Below, one piece after another: positions 49,153 through 60,577 of a DNA stretch of 64,000 nt. The translations under genes and the position numbers were made by a program. The stretch comes from Phallus indusiatus (taxonomy: Eukaryota; Basidiomycota; Agaricomycetes; Phallales; Phallaceae): positions 1 to 64,000 of the forward strand of contig JAQFWX010000052.1 in assembly GCA_027605045.1 (NCBI GenBank), in the 5' to 3' direction. How positions within the stretch are numbered: the stretch's first letter is position 1; the number at the start of each line of letters is the position of its first letter. The notes under the pieces were generated by a model. The model was not told where the DNA came from. It made no database searches and saw only the letters and a program-made list of their open reading frames with translations.

Positions 49153-52100
49153 ATGACCTTCAACTTACAAGAAGAATGCCAATTGCTTCAACAAGACGCT
49201 CAGAATTATCCTATCTCTCGTGATTATGACGTACAAGGTATGGATCCGGCTGGCGCGATGGAGCTACTAGAGGGTATGTTTCCGTAATCACTTAATTTGA
49301 CATGGTCGACGAACCGTTGACGTGTATTCTTATTGAACAGGTGCCGTTGAAGCCATCAGCCAATCTTCCGATGCTATTGCGGACGAAGAAGTCTTTGACA
49401 TCTACCGGTCTCTCCTAAAGTAAGCTAATCCAATTACTATATCTGAGAACATCTACCGATTCCGCTTCTAGAGGATTGAGTGTTCTACGAAGTATGGCTT
49501 TAAACAAACTTCTGGATGCGATTACCTCCGGTCTCTTGTCCGAAGTCGAATCAACTCAACGCACGCTCGATTCACCCGAAGATGCTAGCAACGTAGCCGA
49601 ACACAAAAGGCCCTTGGAACATTACGCGTTCTTGTTACAGTGGTTTGTTTTATCTGCGGAGAAAGTTTCACAGACCCAAAAAGCTCAAGCCCCTGCATCA
49701 CCTGGGCCGGCAAAGCGCAAAGGAGCGAACAACAAAGGCAAGAAGAAAGCACCTGCTGGTGGTGAAGCCGATGATGGCTCGGGTCCCTGGCATTGGGAAC
49801 CTCATATTACGAATGTCCTCGCTGTTGTTTCTAAAGTTTTAAGACTGAAAACACACCGGGTCTGGGTGCAAACATCTGAGAGAGATGCGTTTATCAAGTG
49901 AGCACTGGAGAGCGTTAAACGTCGAATTGAGACACTGATTTTGTCTTCAAGCTGTATAACCCGACCTGCCTATTATATCACTGAGTCAGAAACGTACATG
50001 AAACAGAATGACATTCGCTTGGGTGTCTACAAAGTTATCTGCCTTGCTGTGAAACATCACGGTCATGGTTTCGGGGCTCAAATATCGATCATGCAGTGTC
50101 TGCAGTATTACGAGCATTTATCGGAGCCAATGGCCGAAGCCCTTACAGTCCTTGCTAAGGAGTTTGATCACACTCAGCTTGCGGAAGAGATTTTACGGTA
50201 GGCTTCCCTTCCACAATTAGTCCGGGAAAAAAGTTCATTCTCTTTAGAGAAATTGCAGGCAAACAATTCGGCGGTCAAGATACAAAAGGACCTCGGTCAT
50301 TCTCGCGCTTCTTGGTTCGACTTGGGGAACTTTCTCCTCGTATTATTCTGAAGCAGATCAGCCTTCTCCTTGCACATCTGGACAGCGAGGTAGATTACTC
50401 ATATAATTCACGTTCATGTTTTCTCAATTATTCCTTAAGTCCTACCCTATGCGTATGGCGCTAGTTGAGATAATTGGGATGCTCATTCGAGAGATTGCGA
50501 CGTCAGACGAAGGTGAACAAGAGCAGGAAGCCCGGGAAAAGAAGATTTCCAGTTTCTTTGAGCTTATTACCGAGCGATTTTTGGATATGAGTAGTTATGT
50601 CCGTGCCAAGGTTATTAACACCTTGAGCCGACTTTGCGAGTGCGTATGGGGTTCACAAGTTTACTTTCGGTTTCCCGACAATAGATTTTCAGACTTTCGA
50701 CGACAAAGTTCCCGATACAACGTCTTGCAATCACAGAACTGACGACTGGTGCTTTAGAAGATAAAGCATCTTCCGTGCGTCGATACGCGATTGCGTTATT
50801 GACCAAGTTAATACTTACCCATCCGTATGGTGTCATGCATGGAGGTCTATTACGCATGCATGACTGGAAAGAAAGATATGATAACGTGTCGGCGGAACTG
50901 AAGGAGGCGGAGAAGACTATTGAGGATGAAGTCGCGAATGAAGAAGACGATGGTGAAGGGGACGAAGATGAGACAGGGGAAGAAGATGCGATGGAAGAAG
51001 ATGAAAGACCGGAGGAAGACGAAGAGGTAGCAGAGACGGAGGCAGAGGCGGAAGGCGACTCAGAGCGAAGGCATGACGACGAAGAAGACAACGATGTCAC
51101 CCCCAAAGAAGCGAAGCAGGGTTCTAAAAACAAAAAAGGAAAAAAGAAGGGGAAATCGAAACGTAAATCCACAGGACGTGGTCTTGATATATCTGCCATG
51201 ACGAACGAACAAGCAGCGCTTGCGGCACTCGAAAGCAATCACCTTCTTCAATTGAAACTACGAAAAAGATATTATTCGGAAGCTATGAGTTTTATCAGGA
51301 TGATCGAAAGCGCTATGGAAGTTATTACACAACTTCTGGGATCTAAGAACAAACCTGAAGTTTTGGAAGCCATGGATTTTTTCAAGGTTGCCCATGAATA
51401 TGAGCTCGCAAACGCTGAGGTAGGACTATTATACAGAAATTATCCTGCGTTAATCTTTTTTTTTTCGTAGATCGGTATCAAAAAGATGCTTCACCTTATT
51501 TGGTCGAAGGATAACAATTCGACAACCGAAGATGGCGCCGAGTTGAAGGGCATCCGATCCAGGCTTATTGAATGTTACCGCAGTCTTTATTTTGATCCGT
51601 TGCCAGACATGGAGCCTAAGCAACAAGTCAATCGAATCGCAAAAAACATGATCCAGTAAGGTCGCATTTTCCGCTTTTCACCTAACTCATAGTGTTTTTT
51701 CCTTCGTTAAAACATAGACTCACGTACGATGCGACTTTGGCAGAGCTCACGTCCCTAGAGGAGCTTATTCGTACTATGACGGAGGATAATCAGATCCATC
51801 AAGATGTTATTGCCAAATTATGGCAGGTCTATAGTACGTGGAAGTATCGTGAATAATGGAATTTGTTTTTCAATGGACGAAAATGCTAGGTTCAGACAAG
51901 CAGCTTCCGAAAAACCAAAGGAGAGGCGCTATCATTATCCTTGGAATGCTCGCTGTAGCGAAACGCCACGTTGTAAGCGAACGAGTTGATGTGCTGCTTA
52001 AAGTGGGTTTGGGCCCACTTGGAAAAGTAAGTGCAGATAATGACAATTATCTATTTCTTTTCTGATCAGCGTTGCTCTCATAGGCCGATCTAACTCTGGC

Positions 52101-54333
52101 ACGTTATACTTGTATTGCACTACAAAGGCTTAATGGCAGCATAAAGAACGTCAAAGGTAATCTCGTTCGATTTGCTAGATGCAATTGATTAAATGTATGC
52201 AGGATCCTTATTGGACAAGTCCGTTCGTTTGCCCATGGATAACCCCATTTTCCGAAAATTGCAAGATATGATTGAACATCCATGCAGGTCGAAAGACTGG
52301 TAGGGACCCAGCTTTTATACTCGTATATCTAGGCTCACAATTTTGTCAAGGTTTGGTATGGCCGAACAGGCTATCAATACAATTTATCTTCTCGGCGATC
52401 ATCCCGATCGACTTTGCAATGATTTGATCAAGAATCTGGCACGTCGAGCCTTTAACAAGAATTCCAGCCCTTCCCCACAGTCGCAATCTGAAGTCCCCCA
52501 AACACAGGCTCCGGTAGATGAGGATGCTATGGAAGAAGACGTTGAAGTGAATGAATTGCTACAACCCGAGGGAAGAGCGGGGAGCATGGCTCCTGGGGCT
52601 GGTCGGAATTCACAGACACCCGCTGCTAGTATTGGCTCCCGGGGAGCTTCACAGTCTCTTGCTCGGACGCCGGCTCCGGTCGATTTGGGCGACGCCTTTC
52701 TTCTAAGTCAGCTAATTTTTGTGGTCGGACATGTCGCTATTAAGCATATTGTATACTTGGAGATTGTTGAAAAGGAATGTAAACGTCAGAAGGAGGAAAA
52801 AGACAAAGAAGAAAAAAGCAAGAATAAAGGTAATTGTTGTCGATGATTTTTTTTTTGCAAACCGGTCCATGGCTTATGTGCTCGGTAATTAGCTAAAAAA
52901 TCGGGGTCAAAAGAGGTTGCAGAAGAGCTTGATCAGGTCGCTGGTAATGCTGAAGATGAGATTGGTGAACGTATAGCTGCGGTACGAGAGACGGAGCTAT
53001 TGTATGGGTCAGAGTCGTTACTGGCTTTGTTTGGACCCATGATAATGCATATCGCTGGAAGTCCACATATTTTCAAGGTGAGCGAACTTTCTCATCGCCA
53101 AAATGGAATTAACTTTTTAAAATTCCCTTGCGCACAGAATCAATTACTACGTACGACCGCAACGCTTTCCTTTAGTAAATTTCTATGCGTCAGCTCTCAA
53201 TTCTGCGATCAGCATTATCGACTGCTATTTAAGATTTTGGAGACTTCGAACGATCCCAATATTCGAAGCAACATTGTCATTGCTCTGGGAGACGTCGCAG
53301 TCTCTTTCAGCAACATTTTCGATGAAAACAGCGATGCGTTATATAAAGGCCTTTCGGATCGTGATATGGTTGTCAAAAAGAATACTTTGATGGTTCTTAC
53401 GCATCTCATCTTGAATGGCATGATCAAAGTCAAGGGACAGTTGGGAGAAATGGCGAAATGCTTGGAAGATACAGATACTCGGATTGCAGACCTGGCGCGA
53501 TTGTTTTTCACGGAATTGTCAACAAAGGATAACGCGATTTATAATAACTTACCTGATGGTTTGTCAAATTTTATGGTTTTATTACTGAGGAGGTATTTTA
53601 CTTTGATTTTTAGTTATTAGCCATCTCTCAACGGGTACTCATGCCGTCGATGAGGAGACGTTCCGAAGTACTATGAAGTATATTTTCTCTTTCATTGAAA
53701 AGGTACGCGGAACGGTACCCTCCAAACGAAAGGACCTATCGGCTAATTTTTCAAAAGGAAAAGCAAGCGGAAAACATTGTTGACAAGCTTTGTCAAAGAT
53801 TCCGACTAGCCGATGAACCTCGTCAATGGCGCGACATTGCGTTCTGTTTATCTCTTTTGCCTTACAAGTCAGAACGGTCGGTTAAGAAGCTTGTCGAGAG
53901 TCTTCCCTTTTATCAGGATAAACTGCATGAGGGAGAAGTCTTTGAAAGGTTCAACGAAATTCTTACTAAAGTAGGGTTAGAATTTTACTTTCTTTTCTGT
54001 GAGCTTATATTTTTGTGTTTAGGCTCGTGCCAACAAATCTAGTAATAAACCTGATTCCGAATTAAACGAATTTGAAGGAGTGAGTAGTTCAATCAACTCA
54101 TAAACTCTTTAGTTCTTCTGACTATTTTGCAGATCCTGAACGAGTACAAAGAAAAGGGAGATGAAGATAAGGCATTAGAGAAACGAGTAGAGAATAAGAA
54201 GGCAGCAGCAAAGAGGCGTGCATCGAAACGAGGTATGTCTTTAGCTGTGTGGATAGTATACTTATTATTTACGCAACTCTTAGCGGCGCCTGCCAGGCGA
54301 GGTAGACCTCGTCGAGTTGATGATGACGAGTAG
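49153..54333 (+). CDS. CND1: Condensin complex subunit 1 (CAP-D2/Cnd1/Ycs4)
   Basis: HEAT-repeat subunit of condensin, which compacts mitotic chromosomes. A gene of many short-intron exons from ATG 49153 (MTFNLQEECQLL) to TAG 54333. HEAT-type helices run through most of it. An acidic loop lies at about 50930-51090 (EEDERPEEDEEVAETEAEAE), followed by a Lys-rich run. The conserved condensin-1 core is clear: LLRTTATLSFSKFLCVSSQF, then LFKILETSNDPNIRSNIVIA, then LSDRDMVVKKNTLMVLTHLI and LEDTDTRIADLARLFFTELS. The C-terminus is a disordered basic/acidic tail (KKAAAKRRASKR, then RRGRPRRVDDDE), where CDK sites and nuclear signals lie in relatives. Phases were checked at the 50640, 53555, 53699 and later joints. 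Confidence 0.93.
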
Positions 54334-54464
54334 AAGACTGCATTTGTATTTCTATTCTAACTATGTACTGTAATTCTATGTTAATTTATGCATAAATGAC
54401 TTGATTTAATATCATATGGATTTGTGAATAATCAGATTGGCCTCAGGCGGAGCAATGAACGCAA

Positions 54465-54535
54465 GCATTAATGGGGTAGTGGTAACCTCGGTCGTTGCCA
54501 TCGACCGGCCGCGAGTTCGATTCTCGCTTAATGCA
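54465..54535 (+). tRNA. tRNA-Gly(GCC)
   Basis: A 71-nt cloverleaf with no intron. The acceptor is GCATTAA with TTAATGC and an A discriminator; the D arm is GGGT/ACCT; the anticodon stem is GGTCG/CGACC around TTGCCAT, giving anticodon GCC. The T arm is GCGAG-TTCGATT-CTCGC. A T-run follows at once as Pol III terminator. Confidence 0.92.
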
Positions 54536-55915
54536 TTTTTGTTTCCTCGTCTAGAGATAGAAACTTGAACTTCATCAAAGTGGCCAATGGAAAAAATCCA
54601 CTCAATCGTTTTCTTATACAAAAATACCTTATCAGTCGATGCTATACATAGAAGCGACAGGCGTGATCCGAACAAGGAATTCTATGTATTAAGATATGCA
54701 ACTGCAATAATTCACTTCTCCGCTAGTTTGAAAATGGAACGTGTTCAATATCGGACTTCGTTTTTATTTGAATCCAGGGTTAGACATAGTATGTATATTT
54801 AAAGATTCTATTCTTCCGCCATTTTGACCGCGACAACGACGAATGAATGAAACCTGTCAGTGTAGGTTGGCGGTCCGGGAAGCTTGTGAAGTTAGAAAGC
54901 AACCAGCTCAACCTCTTGACCCTTTGCATTTTTTTCACATTTTCACTAGAATATATGCCATGTATTCAGGTCGATCATCCGTACTAGCAATGGACCTACC
55001 CGACACGAAGAGGCACAAAAAGCAACCCCCAGACTGTCCTTAGATCAGATCCGGACCAGGTGAAGCGGTGCAATTGGCCCACTAGATATGATGATCGATG
55101 ACGACGATTGGGTCGACACAGCTGGCGTTTGGAATTCGAAGCTAGCGTATCGCTTTGCACCGTGTATCAATGTACCAATGTCCCTGCCTTTCTCTTCAAC
55201 CTTCTGAGTTACGTTATGAACGGGAGTTCTGAAATGCCTTCTACTAGTATATGTCGATCATCATGGTCTGCTTGAGAATGTCATATCGCACGGCGCGTCC
55301 TGTTTCAATTGGATGTTCGAGCTTCTTTTCTTTTTGATCGAAAAAATACAACTGGAAGATGAAGTAAATTTACACTGAATTTCGTGCGTCACTCGGATGT
55401 GAGAGTGAATGAGAAGTCCAAGCCTCCCATGGCCTCCCACTTGAGATCCAGGCGCTTCTGCGCAGCTGCATAGCCTCGCACGGCTTACACTTGGATTTCG
55501 ACAAAAGGACAAATGGTCCCATCGAATTGAAGCGGTGCTAGTTCGTTGTTCTAAGCACAAATCCAAGCCCCAAACAGGTTCCAAGGCTGAAGGTGTCACG
55601 GTTGCCGTCGGACCAAACGAATTGGCGTTTGCCAATGTCCGGTGTCATCCCTAGCCAATTTACCTTATCGAAAACTCGATCTTCAAAAAATTGTTTCGAT
55701 TTCATCGGTTAATTTCTCAATCAAAGCAGCGCCAATGCTATAATAGGGCCACTATTGGTAGGCGATGATTTACGTCGCTTGTTGTGTTAAGCGTGAGAAC
55801 CTTTGTCGGAGTTTTAAGCCATTCAATTAAAGGGCTTTCAAAAGGCTCATTCGAGCATATAAATTCTTCAGCCTCGCCGTACATTCCTTCCTTTGACCCT
55901 TCTTCTCCGCTCAAC
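54536..55915. other. Intergenic region, nothing recognised
   Basis: After the tRNA terminator no gene is supported on either strand. A 124-residue open frame on the minus strand (55635-55261) has no recognisable family and poor coding character. The last 200 bases are the promoter and leader of the channel gene that follows. Confidence 0.4.
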
Positions 55916-58900
55916 ATGTATGTCGCTTTTCTCCTGCTAATTCTGCAGATAAAACTCACTTTTCTCCAGGTCCAACAGCATGGAAGGCATACAGTCGCAG
56001 GCTCCAAACAACTCTACAGCCTCCTTTGTGACCTCTCTCGTTTTCAATGCTGCTGTTTTCGGTGCCGAAATTTTGGCATTTACACTCCTTAGAAGATACT
56101 TCAAAACAGTCTATGAACCCCGTACTTTCCTAGTACCCCCAGAGTAAGTATTACAACCCTTGCGTCATTTCGCGACCCTGGCAGTGGAGTCTCAAGAAAT
56201 CTTCACTGTCTCGTCTGCTTGTTCAAGAAACAAATCTCTCTTTTCCTTCTGTTTCTTTTTCGTACCCTTACTGATGATTGCGATTACTGCAGCAAACGAT
56301 CTCCGCCCTTGCCACAGGATTGGTTCGGGTGGACAATCGCGGTGTTTAATGCAGATCCGAAACAAATAATGCACCAAAATGGTCTTGATTCGTACATGTT
56401 CGTCCGGTTTGTGCGAAGTCAGTTGTTTCAATTATTATTCTCTTCATTATACTGATTCGTCATTTTTTCTAGTGATGGTCAAAATTCTCCTCCCGATCTG
56501 GGTAATCAGTTGGGCTGTCTTAATGCCCGTCACCAGCGTACATACCGGAGTGGCTGGTAATACCGGCTTGGTCATGTTCACTTTTGGAAATGTTGCTCCC
56601 AAAGACTCTGTTCGTTATTCTGCCCACTTAGTCCTCGCATGGGTATTCACTTGTAAGTATTCCCGTACTTTCTTTTGAATTAGATATCGTATTAAACAAT
56701 ATTTTTTAGTCTACATACTATACGTGCTTTACACCGAACTCCACAATTTCATAAGCATTCGCCAACACTACCTTGTTGATAAGGCACACTCTTCAACGGC
56801 GCAGGCCAACACCCTTCTCATTACTGGCATCCCACAAAGATACCTGAGCGAGGAAGCTCTTATTAATCTCTTCAAGCATGTTCCAGGCGGTGTTAGAAAG
56901 GTTTGGCTGAACCACGAATTGAAGGACTTGCCTGGCATTTATGATCGTCGCATTTCGGCTTGCAACAAACTTGAATCCGCCGAACACAATCTCATCAAGA
57001 CCGCTATCAAATTGCACAAGAAAAACCCCACCAAGGATAATGCTGGCTCCGCCGACGTTGAACAAAGCGTCGCATTAGCGGACCGTCTTGTTCCTAGAAA
57101 GAAGCGTCCTACCCATCGTTTACCCTTAAGCTTTATGCCTTTTTCATTGCCATTGATCGGGAAAAAAGTAGACACCATTGACTGGGCTCGTACCGAAATT
57201 GTGCAAACGACCAATGTCCTCGAGGCCGAGAGAGCCATACTGCGTTCCGAGGTTCGAGCCAGTCGCAAGAAACGTCTCCTCTCATTGAAACGCACCACCA
57301 ACGAAGATGAACCCGAGGTTTACAACAAGTACCCACCGTTGAATTCCGCTTTTATTTTATTCCGTCAACAAATTGGTGCCCATATGGCAGCGCAGGCCCT
57401 TGTCCATCATGAGCCTTATCGCATGGTAGGGAAGTACATTGAAATTTCCCCGGATGATGTCGTCTGGGGCAACCTCGGTCTCAACCCATACGAGATTCTT
57501 ATTCGTCGCGCTATCAGTTTCGGTCTCACTGCTGCACTTATCATCGGTTGGGCAATTCCAGGTCCGTGGTTCTTCTTGTCTGCGTAAACTATCATATTTA
57601 TATGAACCATGATGTAGTGTCGTTTGTTGGTTTCGTTTCAAATGTTGCCCAACTCTGTAAAACTTACAAATGGCTCGCGTGGCTCTGCACTCTTCCAAAA
57701 CCAGTTGTCGGTATTATACAGGGCATTTTACCATCTGTTCTCCTCGCTGTCCTGTTCATTTTGCTGCCCATCGTATTACGATTGTTTGCGCGCTTCGAAG
57801 GAATTCCTACTCGAGCTGGCATTGAACTCAGTCTCATGACGCGATTGTTCATTTTCCAAGTTGTTGTAAGTCTTGAAAGGGTTTTACTATTTTCAATACT
57901 AGCTCAGCGATATTGTTTTTATAGCATGGTTTCTTGGTTGTGACAATCAGTTCGGGTATTATCGCTGCTCTTCCACAATTGGTCAAGAATCCTTCTTCTG
58001 TACCGTCATTGCTTGCCCAAAAGCTCCCCAACGCCAGCACATTCTTCCTCACATATATCAGTAAGCAATGAATAATGCTTGTGCGCCGCGCTTTACTTAT
58101 CTATTTGTTAGTCCTTCAGGGTTTGTCCGGTACTGCGGGTGGATTCCTTACGATTGTATCCCTCGCATTGTACTATGTCAAACTCTTCATTCTCGGCTCT
58201 ACACCTCGGTCCATTTACAACATTAAGTATGCCCTTGCGAATGTTGCGTGGGGAACAACTTACCCGGCTGTCACCCTTCTTGTTGTTATCAGTAAGTTTG
58301 AAAAACTGTGGAACCCCCGATGAATCGTACTGATTTCTATTTATGAAAAGCCTTCGGATATATGATTATCTCGCCCATCATCAACGGTCTCGCGTGCTTC
58401 ACGTTCTTCCTCTTCTACATGCTCTACAAGTACCTCTTCCTTTGGCAGTTGGATATGCCACCATCGGGAGATACGGGCGGTTTGTTCTTTGCGAAAGCCA
58501 TTCAACATACCTTTGTTGGCTTGTATGTCCAACAAATATGCTTGTGTGCCTTGTTCTTCTTGTCCCGAGGCCAGAACATGAAAGCCTCCGCCATACCAGA
58601 GGGTGCTTTGATGGTCGTTCTTATCGCTTTCACCGTACGTGCCTAAGTCCAACTTCGCGTCATACTTGTGTATTTATTTCAACTTGTTTTTTTTTATGGG
58701 GGAACAGGCTGCCTTTAATTATCTTCTGAATTCGTCATTCCAACATTTATTGCACTCTCTGCCTTTGACTCTCGCAGATCGTGCCCACGAGATGCCGGAG
58801 GAACTCCAGCAGCCCGTTGTAGAAGAGCAGGAGAGATCTCACGAAGAAGAAGTCGGCGAGAATAGCGAAGAAAAGGCTGCATTGACTGGCGTTAAACCGC

Positions 58901-59112
58901 ACTCGGCTACTGCACAAACACCCACGGACTTTGAACACCCTGCTGTTCGTGGACCGTTCCGTCCTATATGGATGGCTGCGGATCCGTTAGGACTTGGGAA
59001 CTCTGAAGCTGAGATTATGAACGGCAATGGCATTGAAGCTTCCACTATTCATGCGATGATTGACGAAGAGTGTAATGTGGAAGTTGACGGACCAGCTCCG
59101 GGAGATGACTGA
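55916..59112 (+). CDS. CSC1/TMEM63-type osmosensitive cation channel (Phm7/Rsn1 family)
   Basis: Stress-gated calcium-permeable channel family of fungal plasma membranes. The best start splits the ATG across an intron: AT at 55916-55917, then gtatgt...ctccag, then G at 55970, giving MSNSMEGIQSQ. The internal Met at 55980 is the fallback. The protein has an N-terminal pass (VFNAAVFGAEILAFTLLRRY), then PLPQDWFGWTIAVFNADPKQ and a domain with NTLLITGIPQRYLSEEALIN, the RRM-like cytosolic loop. The channel core follows: WGNLGLNPYEILIRRAISFG, VVGIIQGILPSVLLAVLFIL, GLSGTAGGFLTIVSLALYY and FGYMIISPIINGLACFTFFL. The cytosolic tail is acidic. Introns are short and in phase where checked. A general transporter role is firm; the stimulus is inferred from the family. 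Confidence 0.9.
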
Positions 59113-59472
59113 ATGAAATGAAATATTATGATTGCATGACATGATATGAAACCTCATTTTCTTTCTTCTGCTCCTTTTTTTCCCTTTGTTAGTGATATAT
59201 ACCACCCCCATTTCATTCTCGCTATATCTGATCAATTGTTTTCTTACATTACTGTACTTTATCTTTTTTTTTTGTTAAGGCATTTTTAGTGATCTTCTTT
59301 TTTCTTGGTCCTTTTTTAAATTTTCTGATTCTCATTGTTTAATGTCATTTTTCATGTATGTTAGTGGACAATTCACTGAATTGAAATCTTTGGCGCACTA
59401 TCAGTAGTGCCTTCTTTTAATTCATGATGCGCAAGCTGATCATCAAGGGTGATTCGCGTGAAACTTCTCAGT

Positions 59473-59550
59473 TGCCCCATGGCTGAGTTGGTCACAGCGT
59501 CCGACTGTTAAGTCATCGGAAGGTCGTGAGTTCGAGCCTCACTGGGGCAG
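59473..59550 (+). tRNA. tRNA-Asn(GTT) with a 4-nt insertion in the anticodon loop
   Basis: The acceptor is TGCCCCA with TGGGGCA; the D arm is GCTG/CAGC; the T arm is GTGAG-TTCGAGC-CTCAC; the discriminator is G. The anticodon stem TCCGA/TCGGA encloses CTGTTAAGTCA, 11 bases instead of 7. Removing AGTC after position 37 (or GTCA after 38) gives the standard Asn loop CTGTTAA with anticodon GTT. The rest matches fungal tRNA-Asn closely. The extra bases sit exactly where nuclear tRNA introns lie, but four bases would be an exceptionally short one. Otherwise the gene is a defective copy. Confidence 0.8.
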
Positions 59551-59559
59551 TTTTTTTTT
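59551..59559 (+). terminator. RNA polymerase III T-tract behind tRNA-Asn
   Basis: Nine consecutive T directly after the discriminator base. Confidence 0.8.
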
Positions 59560-59714
59560 GGTTTATCGTGCCTTCAACCTTTATGCATTCACTTTACTTC
59601 TTAAGTTTTGTTCTTATCACCCTCATGAAAATTAGAACCATATCACTATAGAAATTGTTTAGCAAGCAACCTACTACCCCACTGATTCTTACCTGTTTTA
59701 GCGCTGAAATTAGC

Positions 59715-60141
59715 ATGTCCTCTAACTCGAATCCGCCGCCGCCTGACAATGCACGGAAAGTAAAGTATTCTGCTTCAGGTATTTGAGTTTCTTATATACT
59801 TCATTCACTTGCGACTATCCTAACTCTCCAAACAGATCCTCGTTTTAGGCCTTCTTCTGCATCTCCCGAATCGCAAGCTACATTTCTTCGACGTGTCGGG
59901 GAAGCACGAGCCAGTCAACCTGGTATATCTGGACCGGGAAGGCTTGCTCGAGCTTCGGTTATTATACGCAATGTTGCTATTCCGTGTGTGTATCACTCTT
60001 ATTTTTTTGATGCAATTTCTTCCGAAACTTACGGTATTCATGTTTTTAGCTGCGTTGCTCTATTGCATTTTTTTTGTAGATTGGGGTCCTAATGATCATG
60101 TTTTTGCTGCTGTGGGTCTGCCCAAACATTTATCGCAGTAG
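59715..60141 (+). CDS. Small unknown protein
   Basis: Three exons (59715-59778, 59836-60033, 60080-60141) join in phase into 107 residues. I do not recognise it. It starts MSSNSNPPPPDNARKVKYSA, continues FLRRVGEARASQPGISGPGR and then VIIRNVAIPCVYHSYFFDAI, and ends WGPNDHVFAAVGLPKHLSQ. There is no signal peptide or clear membrane segment. The final exon in the alternative phase would be very hydrophobic (IGVLMIMFLLLW), but the preceding exon does not feed that frame. It lies between tRNA-Asn and VPS16 on the same strand. Phase agreement at both introns supports it; nothing more can be said. Confidence 0.55.
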
Positions 60142-60577
60142 TTATTTATTACTGAAAATGACTTGTAATATAGCCCCAACGGTGGCTCAAAAGACAGAAA
60201 GAGGCATTCTGGTCGCTTCCATCTGAACCAAGCCGCTAACTGCAGTCTAAGCTCGCAAAATCAAAAGATCCCCTCATGACGTTAATTGTATCCAAACAAT
60301 TAGATGTATATCGATTGTCAACACACTGGTTCTTGACGTAAACCTCTCATAAGTTTTTAGATGTAGTATGGCTCGTTTAGTTGAATGCAACTCGGATTTG
60401 TCCTAAACTTTGTACTTCTGGAAACTCGTAGCTTCATTTTTAATAATGTGAGAGAGAAATCGCAGATATTAATTTAAGTCTCTTAAGTAGAGCCTAAACA
60501 GCCACTACCGAGCTCATCTGAGGCTTGAGGCAAAAATCAACATTGCCGGAACCGCCCTGGTATGCGGCATTCAAGTT
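60142..60577. other. Intergenic region before VPS16
   Basis: Holds the 3' flank of the small gene and the VPS16 promoter. No motif, repeat or gene is recognised. Confidence 0.45.

Noticed and set aside
55261..55635. 124-residue minus-strand open frame between tRNA-Gly and the channel gene
   Set aside because: No recognisable family, no supporting splice or promoter context, and biased composition. It is not distinguishable from a chance frame.
60080..60180. Hydrophobic alternative tail for the small gene before VPS16
   Set aside because: It needs phase 0 at the last intron, while the preceding exon ends in phase 1. The in-phase reading ends at 60141.
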